From NCBI RefSeq assembly GCF_003113895.1, contig NZ_BDUD01000001.1, positions 6,562,792-6,626,791 of the forward strand: a stretch of 64,000 nt of DNA. Direction: 5' to 3'. This document shows, one piece after another, positions 1 through 7,928 of this stretch (its first letter is position 1; every line of letters begins with the position of its first letter). Position numbers and translations under genes: made by a program. The DNA is from Nostoc commune NIES-4072 (GTDB lineage: Bacteria > Cyanobacteriota > Cyanobacteriia > Cyanobacteriales > Nostocaceae). The notes under the pieces are model-generated. The model ran no database searches. It worked only from the letters and a program-made list of their open reading frames with translations, and was not told where the DNA came from.

Positions 1-330
1 GAGAAGCCGCAGGTTGACCTTCTGAGGCTCAACTTTCACCCTCAGAGGCTCAACGTTGACCTTCTGAGGCTCAACTTTCACCCTCAGAGGCTCGATGTTG
101 ACCTTCTGAGGCTCAACTTTCACCCTCAGAGGCTCAACGTTGACCTTCTGAGGCTCAACTTTGACCTTCAGAGGCTCGACGTTGACCTTCTGAGGCTCAA
201 CCTTCACCCTCAGAGGCTCGACGTTGACCTTCCGAGGCTCAACTTTCACCCTCAGAGGCTCGACGTTGACCTTCTGAGGCTCAACCTTCACCCTCAGAGG
301 CTCAACCTTCACCCTCAGAGGCTCAACTGC
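1..330. repeat. Imperfect 21-bp tandem repeat
   Basis: About fifteen head-to-tail copies of two alternating 21-bp units share the core GAGGCTCAAC, one continuing GTTGACCTTCT and the other TTTCACCCTCA. The unit length is three times seven, so both strands keep a reading frame. Copies differ by single substitutions (for example GCTCGACG against GCTCAACG). There are no spacers, so this is not a CRISPR array. Confidence 0.9.
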
Positions 331-354
331 GGCAAATATTAACTTTGCAACCAT
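1..354 (-). CDS. Partial gene for a protein of 7-residue tandem repeats (runs off the left edge)
   Basis: Reading leftward from an ATG at 354-352, 118 codons stay open to base 1 with no stop, so the gene continues outside the window. After a short start (MVAKLIFAAV) the protein is almost entirely seven-residue units alternating EPLRVKV and EPQKVNV, encoded by an imperfect 21-bp DNA repeat. The repeat pattern breaks down in the last four codons before the edge. No family is recognised. Alternating valine and charged residues with a proline in each unit could form an extended or beta-rich rod; this is inference. The opposite strand is also open through the repeat (to a stop at 340-342), so coding on this strand is favoured only by the start codon and lead-in. 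No clear ribosome binding site. Confidence 0.45.
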   Translation of the reverse strand, partial: MVAKLIFAAVEPLRVKVEPLRVKVEPQKVNVEPLRVKVEPRKVNVEPLRVKVEPQKVNVEPLKVKVEPQKVNVEPLRVKVEPQKVNIEPLRVKVEPQKVNVEPLRVKVEPQKVNLRLL

Positions 355-455
355 ATCAACAAGTAGAAACCCCATATATGCTTGGACATTAAAGATAGCC
401 ATCTATGGTATAGAAATGTATAGAATCTTGTAAAGATATAAAATATAGTTGTTAA

Positions 456-1181
456 ATGCACACATTTGTAGCTTCTTCCTCAATGCAGCTGTCTGTACCA
501 CCAAATCACGTTCAGCCCATGAAGATTGTCGCACTGGGGGACAGCTTAATTTATGGATTCGGCGACCCAGAAAAAGGAGGCTGGATTGAGCAACTACGGC
601 GATGGTGGATGTTGCCAGATAGTGCGGGTCATGTTCTTTATAATTTAGGGGTAAGAGGCGATCGCACGCAACAAGTAGCCCAAAGGCTAGAAGTAGAGTT
701 CCGCCACCGGGGTGAACTGCGAAATCGTGTCCCCGATTTGATTATATTATCAGTAGGCGTGAATGACTCAGCGCGGTTGGCGCGTCCCAATGGCCGAAGT
801 TACACAGATTTTGCATTGTTTGAAAAGGAAATTGCAACTCTTTTAGATTTAGCACAGCAACTATGTCCTGTGTTATTCGTCGGCATGGTGCCAGTGGATG
901 AAGCCAAGATGCCATTTTTAGATTGTTTTTACTATAATCATACCGATCAGTACCGCTACAAAGAAGCAACTCGCATTGCTTGTACTAAACGGCAGATTCC
1001 CTATTTAGATATTTTTGAGCAATGGATGGAACGCGGTGAAAATTGGCGGCTTAAACGCTTGAGTGAAGATGGTCTACATCCTAATACACTAGGTTATCAA
1101 GCTTTGCTAGAAGATGTGATCAATTGGGATGCTATAGCAACTTACCATTCTAAATTCGATTACCAGCTTGAGCGATCATAA
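456..1181 (+). CDS. GDSL-family esterase/lipase (SGNH hydrolase)
   Basis: This is a 241-residue SGNH hydrolase, a serine esterase/lipase family acting on ester bonds; the substrate cannot be told. Block I is GDSL at residues 28-31 with the nucleophile Ser30. Block II is around NLGVRGD (63-69), block III is GVND (101-104), and block V is DGLHP with Asp205 and His208 completing the triad. There is no convincing signal peptide, so a cytoplasmic location is likely. An internal ATG at 519 starts directly at MKIVALGDS, which is where many relatives begin, so the first 21 residues may not be translated. A small membrane-protein gene follows 41 bp downstream, separated by a 20-bp perfect palindrome. 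Confidence 0.85.
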   Translation: MHTFVASSSMQLSVPPNHVQPMKIVALGDSLIYGFGDPEKGGWIEQLRRWWMLPDSAGHVLYNLGVRGDRTQQVAQRLEVEFRHRGELRNRVPDLIILSVGVNDSARLARPNGRSYTDFALFEKEIATLLDLAQQLCPVLFVGMVPVDEAKMPFLDCFYYNHTDQYRYKEATRIACTKRQIPYLDIFEQWMERGENWRLKRLSEDGLHPNTLGYQALLEDVINWDAIATYHSKFDYQLERS

Positions 1182-1190
1182 CTTTTGTAC

Positions 1191-1210
1191 AGACGCGATT
1201 AATCGCGTCT
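1191..1210. repeat. Dispersed perfect palindrome (GACGCGATTAATCGCGTC family)
   Basis: A perfect 20-bp palindrome with core ACGCGATTAATCGCGT lies between the esterase gene and the next gene. The same sequence or close variants recur at about 4702-4745, 23594-23612, 24263-24282, 26837-26856, 27763-27782, 37600-37618 and 37627-37645, always between genes. Confidence 0.9.
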
Positions 1211-1222
1211 CTCCTAACTTCT

Positions 1223-1657
1223 ATGACACCAACTTTATTTGGTCGTTGGCAAACTCGATTATTATTACTTGCAACGGTGGGCGTACTTGTGTCTTTGCCC
1301 TTTGCAACGGGTTTGATTGGTTCTAGTGCTAACTCGGTTTATTTTTTGATACTTGGTTATGTCGCCGTCTTTGGCTTAGGTTGGGATGTGCTTTATAACT
1401 ATCTCCAAAAATTTCGATGGGATAGAGATTGGCCAGCAGCCTATCAACTCTTAGCTGGTATATGGGAATTAGTATTTATGTTCTGTGGAGTCAAACTATT
1501 TGGCTTTTTACCAATATCTTTACCTAAAGAAGAACTACCGTTAGCAGTTTTTTTATTGCACTATACCGTCGTGTGGCTAGCAGTTTTTATTAGTTCACAA
1601 AGCCTGATGCGAATTATCTTTCCCCGTTGGCGTTTTCGGGGTGGTGAGTGGTTATAA
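1223..1657 (+). CDS. Small conserved integral membrane protein, function unknown
   Basis: A 144-residue very hydrophobic protein with about four membrane segments: residues roughly 10-32, 38-58, 76-98 and 104-128, ending in a basic tail (FPRWRFRGGEW) that would lie in the cytoplasm by the positive-inside rule. I recognise no enzymatic motif and no named family; it resembles small cyanobacterial conserved hypothetical membrane proteins. It follows the GDSL esterase gene in the same direction after 41 bp, so the two could be co-transcribed, although the palindrome in the gap might interfere. ATG start at 1223; no strong ribosome binding site. Confidence 0.65.
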   Translation: MTPTLFGRWQTRLLLLATVGVLVSLPFATGLIGSSANSVYFLILGYVAVFGLGWDVLYNYLQKFRWDRDWPAAYQLLAGIWELVFMFCGVKLFGFLPISLPKEELPLAVFLLHYTVVWLAVFISSQSLMRIIFPRWRFRGGEWL

Positions 1658-1990
1658 TATCGTGTCCGCTTGTTATACCAATTCTGTATGAAGCTGCGCT
1701 AAAGCATATTTAAGTATAAGGAAGAAAAACGAACCGCATTCGCGCAGCGTCTCGTTAGAGAAGTGGCTTCCCGCGCATCACCATTGATTGCCTTTATGTT
1801 GCAAGGTACAAGCTATGAAAAATATTCCGCTTAAGCAAATTTAAATCTTAGATTAATTACTTAGTAATTGACAAAAATTGACATTACAACAAAGCATAAA
1901 TTAACCTTAGCTGTATCTAACAAGCTTGACATTTCCCGGTCTTTTAAAGAATTATCTTAGGGAAACCAGATAGTTAATTTTGAAGAAACC
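1658..1990. other. Intergenic region with a small dispersed-repeat variant
   Basis: No gene is visible in these 333 bases. Around 1738-1785 there is a GC-rich patch (GCGCAGCGTCTCGTTAGAG and onward) that resembles the interspersed repeats of Nostoc seen elsewhere in this window (3355-3384, 62554-62603). The remaining AT-rich 180 bases presumably hold the antiporter promoter; I could not assign -35 and -10 boxes with confidence. Confidence 0.5.
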
Positions 1991-4198
1991 ATGCATATAG
2001 TTATTCTCGTTCTGGTTGAAGTGCTGATTATTATCGGGCTTTCACGCCTAGTAGGGCTAGGATTCCGTTCTATTAAGCAACCACTCGTAATTGGTGAGAT
2101 TGTCGCCGGGATTATGCTTGGCCCATCTTTATTTGGTTTAGTTGCTCCCGATATAGCAGTTTCCTTGTTTCCACCAGAAACTATTCCTTTTCTAAATGTT
2201 TTGTCTCAGGTGGGACTAATATTTTTCATGTTTCTGATTGGGCTAGAACTAAATCCCAAATACCTCAGTGGACAATTAGAAGTAGCTGTTTTAACTTCTC
2301 ATGTCAGCATTTTAGTGCCGTTTTCTTTAGGAACATTGCTAGCGGTGCTACTTTATCCCCTAGTTTCCGATGCAAGTGTATCCTTCACTGCCTTCGCCTT
2401 ATTTTTGGGGGCGGCGATGTCGATTACGGCCTTTCCGGTGTTGGCGCGAATCATTACTGAAAACAATTTACAAGGAACGCGTTTAGGAACCTTGGCGTTA
2501 ACTTGTGCAGCAGTGGATGATGTGACAGCTTGGTGTCTATTAGCAGTAGCGATCGCAGTTGCGCGAACTGGTGACTTTGGTGGTGCGATACCCACAATTA
2601 TGGCCAGCATAGTTTACATCGGCTTGATGTTGACGGCGGGACGTTGGTTCCTCCAACGCCTTGCCAAACACTACCTCCGTGCAGGACGCCTTAGCCAATT
2701 GCTGCTAGCTGGGATTTATATGGGCGTAGTTGCGTCGGCATTAATCACTGAACTAATTGGTATTCATTTAATTTTTGGGGCATTTTTACTGGGAGCAGCC
2801 ATGCCCAAAAATGAAGATTTAGTGCGGGAATTGGCAATAAAAACCGAAGATTTTGTTTTGATATTCTTGCTACCAATATTTTTTGCCTACAGTGGCTTAA
2901 AGACACAGATTGGTTTACTCAACCGTCCAGAATTGTGGCTTTTGTGTGCGTTAGTTTTAGGAGTGGCGATCGCAGGCAAATATGTTGGCACTTATGTAGC
3001 GGCCCGTGTCAGTGGCATTAGTAAACGGGAAGCCTCAGCCCTTGGTTGGTTAATGAACACTCGCGGTTTAACCGAACTGATAGTACTAAATATTGGTCTA
3101 GAGTTAAAAGTAATTTCCCCCTTAATATTTACCATGCTAGTAATTATGGCATTGGTAACTACATTCATGACCTCGCCACTGCTGGAATGGACATATCCGA
3201 AAAAGCTGATCAGGTTAGATGTTGTGGAACCGGATACAGAAGCAGAAACAGGTATAGAAACCTTTGCTGAAGGTAAAACTTCCCCTCATCCTTTCCGAAT
3301 TTTAGTACCAGTAGCTAATCCAACTACCCAAAAAGGTTTAGTACAGTTGGCAGTAGCGTTGGCGCAGCCCGCCGTAGGTATCGCTCTTAATTACCGATAT
3401 CCTGCTATTGTTAACCCTCTTAGCCTGATTGAATTTGAAGAAGACTATGCCTTTGAAAGTACCCCAGTTGAAGCAGATCGATTAATCGCCCAGCGCCGCC
3501 AGCAGCTACAAGAATTAATTAATACTCTTGAACCGCCAGAAACTCGTTCTTGTGTGCATCCTATCGTTCGCATATCCAGCAACGTTGCCCGCGAAACAGC
3601 ACAGATTGCCACATCAGAACAAGCTGATTTAATTCTCGTCGGCTGGCATCGCCCAGCTTTTAGTAGTAATCGTTTAGGTGGAAGAGTCGGACAAATGCTT
3701 ACCACTGCCCCAGTGGATGTAGCAGTGTTTGTGGATAAAGGTAAAGAGCAATTAGAAAGTTTATTAGTACCTTATTCAGCTAATATCCATGATGATTTAG
3801 CACTAATCCTAGCTTTGAGACTGCTAATCAATCGTGATTGTATGTTGCAGATATTACAGATAGTAGCAAATCATGCCAAGGAAGAATCGAGTTACGAACT
3901 GCACACGATGATGGAACAATTGCCCAGCAGTGTACGCGATCGCATTGAAATCAAAATTATCGAAGCCTCAGAACCAATCCAAGCCGTAATTCAAGCCTCA
4001 GAAGGTGTAGACCTAACTATTGCTGGTACCAGCCGCGCTTGGGGTATCGAGCGCCAAACGTTGGGAAGATATACAGATCAACTAGCTATCCAATGTCGTT
4101 CCTCCTTGCTAATAACCCGCCGCTATAGCCAAGTTACCGCTCACCTTGCCTCTATGCTTCCTGAAGTTAGTAGTCAAGAGCCAACATTAAGGAGTTGA
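1991..4198 (+). CDS. CPA2-type cation/proton antiporter with C-terminal universal-stress-like domains
   Basis: A 735-residue antiporter. Residues 1 to about 400 hold roughly 12 membrane segments of the Na+/H+ exchanger fold, with GEIVAGIMLGPSL (35-47) near the N-terminus and the paired acidic residues Asp176-Asp177 in AAVDDVTAW, the expected ion-binding site of electrogenic CPA2 exchangers. Residues about 430-715 look like two UspA-like domains (LVPVANP, later LVGWHRP and a second IAGTSRAWG block), likely nucleotide-sensing regulatory modules. It would exchange Na+ or K+ for H+ in the plasma or thylakoid membrane; the ion is not predictable. The first Usp-like domain contains a stretch encoded by a dispersed repeat at 3355-3384. 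Confidence 0.88.
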   Translation: MHIVILVLVEVLIIIGLSRLVGLGFRSIKQPLVIGEIVAGIMLGPSLFGLVAPDIAVSLFPPETIPFLNVLSQVGLIFFMFLIGLELNPKYLSGQLEVAVLTSHVSILVPFSLGTLLAVLLYPLVSDASVSFTAFALFLGAAMSITAFPVLARIITENNLQGTRLGTLALTCAAVDDVTAWCLLAVAIAVARTGDFGGAIPTIMASIVYIGLMLTAGRWFLQRLAKHYLRAGRLSQLLLAGIYMGVVASALITELIGIHLIFGAFLLGAAMPKNEDLVRELAIKTEDFVLIFLLPIFFAYSGLKTQIGLLNRPELWLLCALVLGVAIAGKYVGTYVAARVSGISKREASALGWLMNTRGLTELIVLNIGLELKVISPLIFTMLVIMALVTTFMTSPLLEWTYPKKLIRLDVVEPDTEAETGIETFAEGKTSPHPFRILVPVANPTTQKGLVQLAVALAQPAVGIALNYRYPAIVNPLSLIEFEEDYAFESTPVEADRLIAQRRQQLQELINTLEPPETRSCVHPIVRISSNVARETAQIATSEQADLILVGWHRPAFSSNRLGGRVGQMLTTAPVDVAVFVDKGKEQLESLLVPYSANIHDDLALILALRLLINRDCMLQILQIVANHAKEESSYELHTMMEQLPSSVRDRIEIKIIEASEPIQAVIQASEGVDLTIAGTSRAWGIERQTLGRYTDQLAIQCRSSLLITRRYSQVTAHLASMLPEVSSQEPTLRS
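3355..3384 (+). repeat. Interspersed repeat inside the antiporter coding sequence
   Basis: The 30-base stretch starting AGCGTTGGCGCAGCCC matches the style of the GC-rich interspersed repeats found between Nostoc genes. Here it lies in frame inside the antiporter gene and encodes ALAQPAVGIAL just after the first beta-strand and helix of the first Usp-like domain. Confidence 0.6.
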
Positions 4199-4203
4199 AA
4201 TTC

Positions 4204-4686
4204 ATGAATCATTTCAACTTCAAATCTTTAACTTTTTACGGAGTAACAATAATTTCAGTGCTACTGTTGTTTAAAACTGTCACTGCTTACGGAGAAAACA
4301 ATCTCAAGGCTCCTCCTGCAATTAACGGTCGGTATCGTCTTACCCTGTCAGAGAATTTGCCTAACTGTGAAAAATCGGATACTCTAACTTTAAACATTCA
4401 GCAGTCGGGTATTTACTTAAATGCCTCTGTATTATCGGCAAACGCTAACGCCGATATTAACGAAAAGCACTCTCTAGCAGGCATCTTCCGAAATCAACAG
4501 TTAAATTTATCTGGAAAAGTTGGTAAATCAATCCTTTGTAATATTCCTCGCCCCCAAAATGATCCTCTAAACTCAGTCACAATTCAAATGCAACTTGTGG
4601 ATAAAAGTAATATGACAGGTCAATTAACCGTAAATGGTATTCCACAACCTCTAAAATTTACTGCTGTGCCCCAAAAAGCCAATTAA
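4204..4686 (+). CDS. Exported protein of unknown function
   Basis: A 160-residue protein with a signal peptide: basic and polar residues, then a hydrophobic stretch (FYGVTIISVLLLFKTVTAYG, split around residues 9-28) and a likely cleavage near TAYGEN. The mature part is polar with beta-rich character (RYRLTLS, DTLTLNI, NQQLNLSGKV) and two cysteines (in LPNCEK and ILCNIP) that could form a disulphide. I recognise no family. The frame is open from a TTG at 4195 overlapping the antiporter stop, but ATG 4204 is preferred because AAGGAG (4189-4194) lies 9 bases before it. The tight spacing suggests co-transcription with the antiporter. Confidence 0.7.
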   Translation: MNHFNFKSLTFYGVTIISVLLLFKTVTAYGENNLKAPPAINGRYRLTLSENLPNCEKSDTLTLNIQQSGIYLNASVLSANANADINEKHSLAGIFRNQQLNLSGKVGKSILCNIPRPQNDPLNSVTIQMQLVDKSNMTGQLTVNGIPQPLKFTAVPQKAN

Positions 4687-4701
4687 TTGGGAGTAGGTAC
4701 A

Positions 4702-4745
4702 AACGCGATTCATCGCATTTGTAGAGACGCGATTCATCGCATCTA
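4702..4745. repeat. Two diverged copies of the ACGCGATT..ATCGC palindrome
   Basis: Two tandem degenerate copies (ACGCGATTCATCGCATT and GACGCGATTCATCGCATC) of the dispersed palindrome that is perfect at 1191-1210. They sit in the 106-base gap before the AMIN-domain gene. Confidence 0.75.
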
Positions 4746-4792
4746 CGGGATTGTCAGCGCATTGTATAGGTTTTATGGAGCAGATAAAAAGA

Positions 4793-5623
4793 ATGGATCA
4801 GGGACTAAAGACTAGGCAATTTTGCCAATGGTATAAGCAGCTATTTAGCATCAGTTTATTAGGCTTTTGTGCAGCGATCGCCCTTGGAACTTGCACTACT
4901 GCTGCGACACCAGTGGCAAAGCTAGAAAATTGGCGTTTTTCCTCCAAGACACAGCAACTCGAAATCACCCTCTCAGCAGGCACAACCCCCCGTTATTTCT
5001 ACCTAGCTCAACCATCTCGGCTTGTTGTAGATTTACCGAATACTAAGTTGGGCAAAATTATTACACAACAAAATTATTCTGGAGCAATCAAAAGCATTCG
5101 CGTTTCTCAACTGAATGCAAATGACACACGCATTGTCTTAGATTTAGCACCAGGGACTGTTTTAAATCCTAAACAGATACAACTGCAACCTGTTTCTCGA
5201 AAAAACCCCACTCGCTGGGTATTACGTCCGGTTATTTCTGGTAAAACTACTGCCGTAAAACCAGGAAAGTCCGCACCTTCAGCCAAGAAACAACCTCAAA
5301 CACTTCAAAAACCACCTAGTAACCCACCCGTAACTACTAATCTACAACTGCCCTTACTCACAGTTCCCTCTCCATCCAATGAACTGCCCTCAACAATTAC
5401 TACTAACTCAGGACAGCCTTTTGTCACCGTACCTCCTTTAAATCCAAATATATCCTCTCAACAACCTGCTTCGATTCTTCCCCCTCCTTCTTTCCCAAAT
5501 CAACCCAATAATTTAAATAACATTCCTCCTTTGGGAATATCAGAATTTCCAGTTCCAACAATCCCCAATGCTTCCAATCCCCAAATCATTGAGTTTGGTC
5601 AACCTTTACCCAAAACTAAATAA
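4793..5623 (+). CDS. Exported AMIN-domain protein with proline-rich tail
   Basis: From ATG 4793 this encodes 276 residues. A hydrophobic signal segment (SISLLGFCAAIALGTC) is followed by an AMIN domain at roughly residues 40-140, recognised from NWRF, PRYFYLAQPSRLVVDLPN and the IKSIRVSQ..DTRIVLDL pattern. AMIN domains localise periplasmic amidases and secretins by binding cell wall. The rest (about 160-276) is proline-, asparagine- and serine-rich and probably disordered; no amidase catalytic domain is present. Upstream in-frame starts exist at 4775 (ATG) and 4751 (TTG); 4793 is chosen because GGAG at 4778-4781 sits at suitable distance. The cysteine in GTC could be lipidated, but the match to a lipobox is poor. 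Confidence 0.75.
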   Translation: MDQGLKTRQFCQWYKQLFSISLLGFCAAIALGTCTTAATPVAKLENWRFSSKTQQLEITLSAGTTPRYFYLAQPSRLVVDLPNTKLGKIITQQNYSGAIKSIRVSQLNANDTRIVLDLAPGTVLNPKQIQLQPVSRKNPTRWVLRPVISGKTTAVKPGKSAPSAKKQPQTLQKPPSNPPVTTNLQLPLLTVPSPSNELPSTITTNSGQPFVTVPPLNPNISSQQPASILPPPSFPNQPNNLNNIPPLGISEFPVPTIPNASNPQIIEFGQPLPKTK

Positions 5624-5639
5624 AAATAGGGAATTGGGC

Positions 5640-5685
5640 ATGGGGCATTGGGCATGGGGCATGGGAAATCGAACCAATGCCCCAT
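5640..5685. terminator. Hairpin between convergent genes, likely bidirectional terminator
   Basis: Perfect 12-bp arms ATGGGGCATTGG (5640-5651) and CCAATGCCCCAT (5674-5685) lie between the convergent AMIN-domain and transketolase genes. The arms are built from the GGGCATT heptamer-type repeat common in this genome. No long T run follows, so terminator activity is inferred from position. Confidence 0.5.
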
Positions 5686-5714
5686 TTACTATACGCTATG
5701 CCCTAATAAATGAA

Positions 5715-7634
5715 TTATTTTTTTCCAACTAACTCCTTTACCTTGTTGATGATGCCGACTGGATCGATACCTTGATATGGGTACTGTTCCCACAAACCGC
5801 CGCAACCTTCTTTATGAGTTCCAAGATGGGCATATTTGGGAGTCAACCCCCGCTCTAGTAGCCAGGAACCGAAACGGCTGCCTAAGCCAGTGCGACGGTT
5901 GAAGGGTTCTACTACAAGCACAAAAGGAGCATTACCAACTTTGGTAATCATTTCTTCATCAATGGTGTTTAAAGTTGGTTTGTTAATTAAACCAACGTCC
6001 AGTCCTTCTTGTTTCAGACGTTCTACAGCATCAACGGCACGGTAGAGAGCATCGCCAAAACTGATAATGTAGCCTTGCGTCCCTTCTCGTATAACCTCAT
6101 CTTTACCAGGAACAAATTTGTAGCCACTTCCAAAGAAGTCATTGCCGTTGCTGTCCTGAATATTGGGCACTTTGGAACGGGTAGAGAAAATAAACCGCAG
6201 TCCAGGGTCAAAAAACACAGCTTCTACACAAGCTGTCATTTGATTATTATCTGCCGGGAAGTACAACTGTGTTGGGTAGCCATCATCCAAACCATTGTCG
6301 GCAAACATATTGTTCAAACCAAAGTGGCAGCTGTTATCTGCCATGTCATCTATACCCGCATGGGAAAAATGACACAGAACATTGGAATAGTTTAGCCGTG
6401 CCATCGTAATTTCTGAGATACACATTTCTAAGAAGGCGCTGAAGGTCGCAAAAATACCTTGCTTACCCTCGTCCATCCCGAATCCAGCCGCAGCAGAGAA
6501 GTTGCTCCGTTCCATGATGCCGGAGGAAATAAATATTTCTGGGTATGTTTCATGAATTTTCTTTAAACCGCAGGAGCCTTCTAAGTCGCTATCAATGACC
6601 TTGACTTTTTCTTTACGCTCCGCCTCACTCAGGCGACTGAGGACACCTACCACGGCTTCCCCAAACACACTACGGTTAGCGCCCCATTTGTCACTGGAAC
6701 CCAGAAACGTATATGTTTGTTTGGGTTTCTCAATACTTTTAAGGTATTCAACAGCCGCAGTTTGTCCGCGAGATTTTAGATACTTAAGTGCTAAATCTAC
6801 AGAAATGACATCATGGCCATGAATGGAGCCTTCTAAACCTTCAATACCAGGACACATCGGGCGTTTATTGATAATAGCGATCGCTCCGGGAGTATTCACA
6901 GCTTCGCTCAGGCGACGGTATAAATCGTCTAAGTCTTCCCCGTCTCCCTGAAGTACTTTTAACCCATGCCCTTCTAAGGTTTTGGCGACACTAAAACCTG
7001 GTAAATATTTAGAAGGATGTCCAGCGATCGTTACATCATTGTCATCAATAATCAGCTTGACATTCAGATGTTGAGCAACAGCCAAGCGAGCAGCTTCGGC
7101 ATCATTGCCTTCTTGCTGCGATCCATCAGAACCGAGACAGAAAACAGCCTTGCCTGGATTCGCCATTGCCACACCATTGATGTAAGGCCAAATATGGCCC
7201 AAGCGCCCAGAACTAAATTTCACACCAGGAGTTAGTTTTAGTTCCGGGTGTCCCGGTAAATTGGAATGTGCTTGCCGATAACGTAAAAGTTGCTCGGCAG
7301 GTAAATCACCATGTAATGTTGCCATCAGATATTGGGTGGCGACTCGATGTCCTGCCTCATCAAAGAAAATCGGTACAAATTGCTCCGATGCTCCCCGGAA
7401 AAAGGCATCGAGAATCATTACCTCTGGCACTGTATCATAAGGCCCACCAGTATGACCACCCACTCCGCTAGCAGCGCCAGTCGCTGTAAAAAAGACGATC
7501 GCATCTCGGCAGAGTTGAATATTCGCTTTTAGAGTTTCTCGCTCTTCAGTTGTAAGGCTGGAATTTGCGGGATTGAGCGCTAAAGGTTTGTAAGCACCGA
7601 GATCAATTGGAAATTGGGTATTCATAATAGTCAT
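5715..7634 (-). CDS. Transketolase
   Basis: A 639-residue thiamine-diphosphate enzyme carrying both halves of transketolase, which moves two-carbon ketol units between sugar phosphates. The N-terminal pyrophosphate-binding half contains the signature GSDGSQQEGND (about residues 168-178) and later IIDDNDVT; the central pyrimidine-binding half has GMDEGKQGIFATFSAF and FSHAGIDD. It is somewhat shorter than the usual 660-670-residue Calvin-cycle enzyme and is divergent from a DeoR-family regulator whose start is 294 bases away, suggesting an inducible second transketolase for sugar or polyol use. That specialisation is inference. ATG 7634 is used; an in-frame ATG at 7625 is an alternative. Confidence 0.88.
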   Translation of the reverse strand: MTIMNTQFPIDLGAYKPLALNPANSSLTTEERETLKANIQLCRDAIVFFTATGAASGVGGHTGGPYDTVPEVMILDAFFRGASEQFVPIFFDEAGHRVATQYLMATLHGDLPAEQLLRYRQAHSNLPGHPELKLTPGVKFSSGRLGHIWPYINGVAMANPGKAVFCLGSDGSQQEGNDAEAARLAVAQHLNVKLIIDDNDVTIAGHPSKYLPGFSVAKTLEGHGLKVLQGDGEDLDDLYRRLSEAVNTPGAIAIINKRPMCPGIEGLEGSIHGHDVISVDLALKYLKSRGQTAAVEYLKSIEKPKQTYTFLGSSDKWGANRSVFGEAVVGVLSRLSEAERKEKVKVIDSDLEGSCGLKKIHETYPEIFISSGIMERSNFSAAAGFGMDEGKQGIFATFSAFLEMCISEITMARLNYSNVLCHFSHAGIDDMADNSCHFGLNNMFADNGLDDGYPTQLYFPADNNQMTACVEAVFFDPGLRFIFSTRSKVPNIQDSNGNDFFGSGYKFVPGKDEVIREGTQGYIISFGDALYRAVDAVERLKQEGLDVGLINKPTLNTIDEEMITKVGNAPFVLVVEPFNRRTGLGSRFGSWLLERGLTPKYAHLGTHKEGCGGLWEQYPYQGIDPVGIINKVKELVGKK

Positions 7635-7928
7635 GGTTTATTGATTGAATAAAAAACAATTTGAACAGACAGGACGCGCGATCGCACTAAAAAAAATTGT
7701 TAAAACCCCCATTAGGCAACAATTATCTAAGCTCAAGCTAACCACTCAGAACCACTGTGGAACCGTGTGATTTCATCAAATGCCAAAATCAATACATGCA
7801 ATTGTGCATGAATGTGCTTGAATTCAATTGAAGTTACGGATTACCGTACAAAGACTTGCATATCAATAAGTATAAACTCACAAACGTGCAATTTCAAGTC
7901 CAAAAACGCAATTTCCGGAAAATTAACT
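7635..7928. promoter_or_regulatory. Shared divergent control region of transketolase and DeoR regulator, with palindromes
   Basis: This 294-base gap must hold the promoters of both genes. It contains ATGCA-ATTG-TGCAT (7796-7809) and the perfect palindrome TTGAATTCAA (7818-7827), only 9 bases apart, plus repeats of TGCAATT further on (around 7795-7802 and 7887-7893). DeoR-family proteins bind short palindromes or direct repeats in such divergent regions, so these are candidate operators. Confidence 0.4.

Noticed and set aside
1..330. Possible CRISPR array
   Set aside because: The repeat units are directly adjacent and differ by point changes; there are no unique spacers.
1..342. Plus-strand coding of the 21-bp repeat
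   Set aside because: The frame is open to a stop at 340-342 but has no start in the window and no recognisable protein after the repeat, while the minus strand has an ATG and lead-in.
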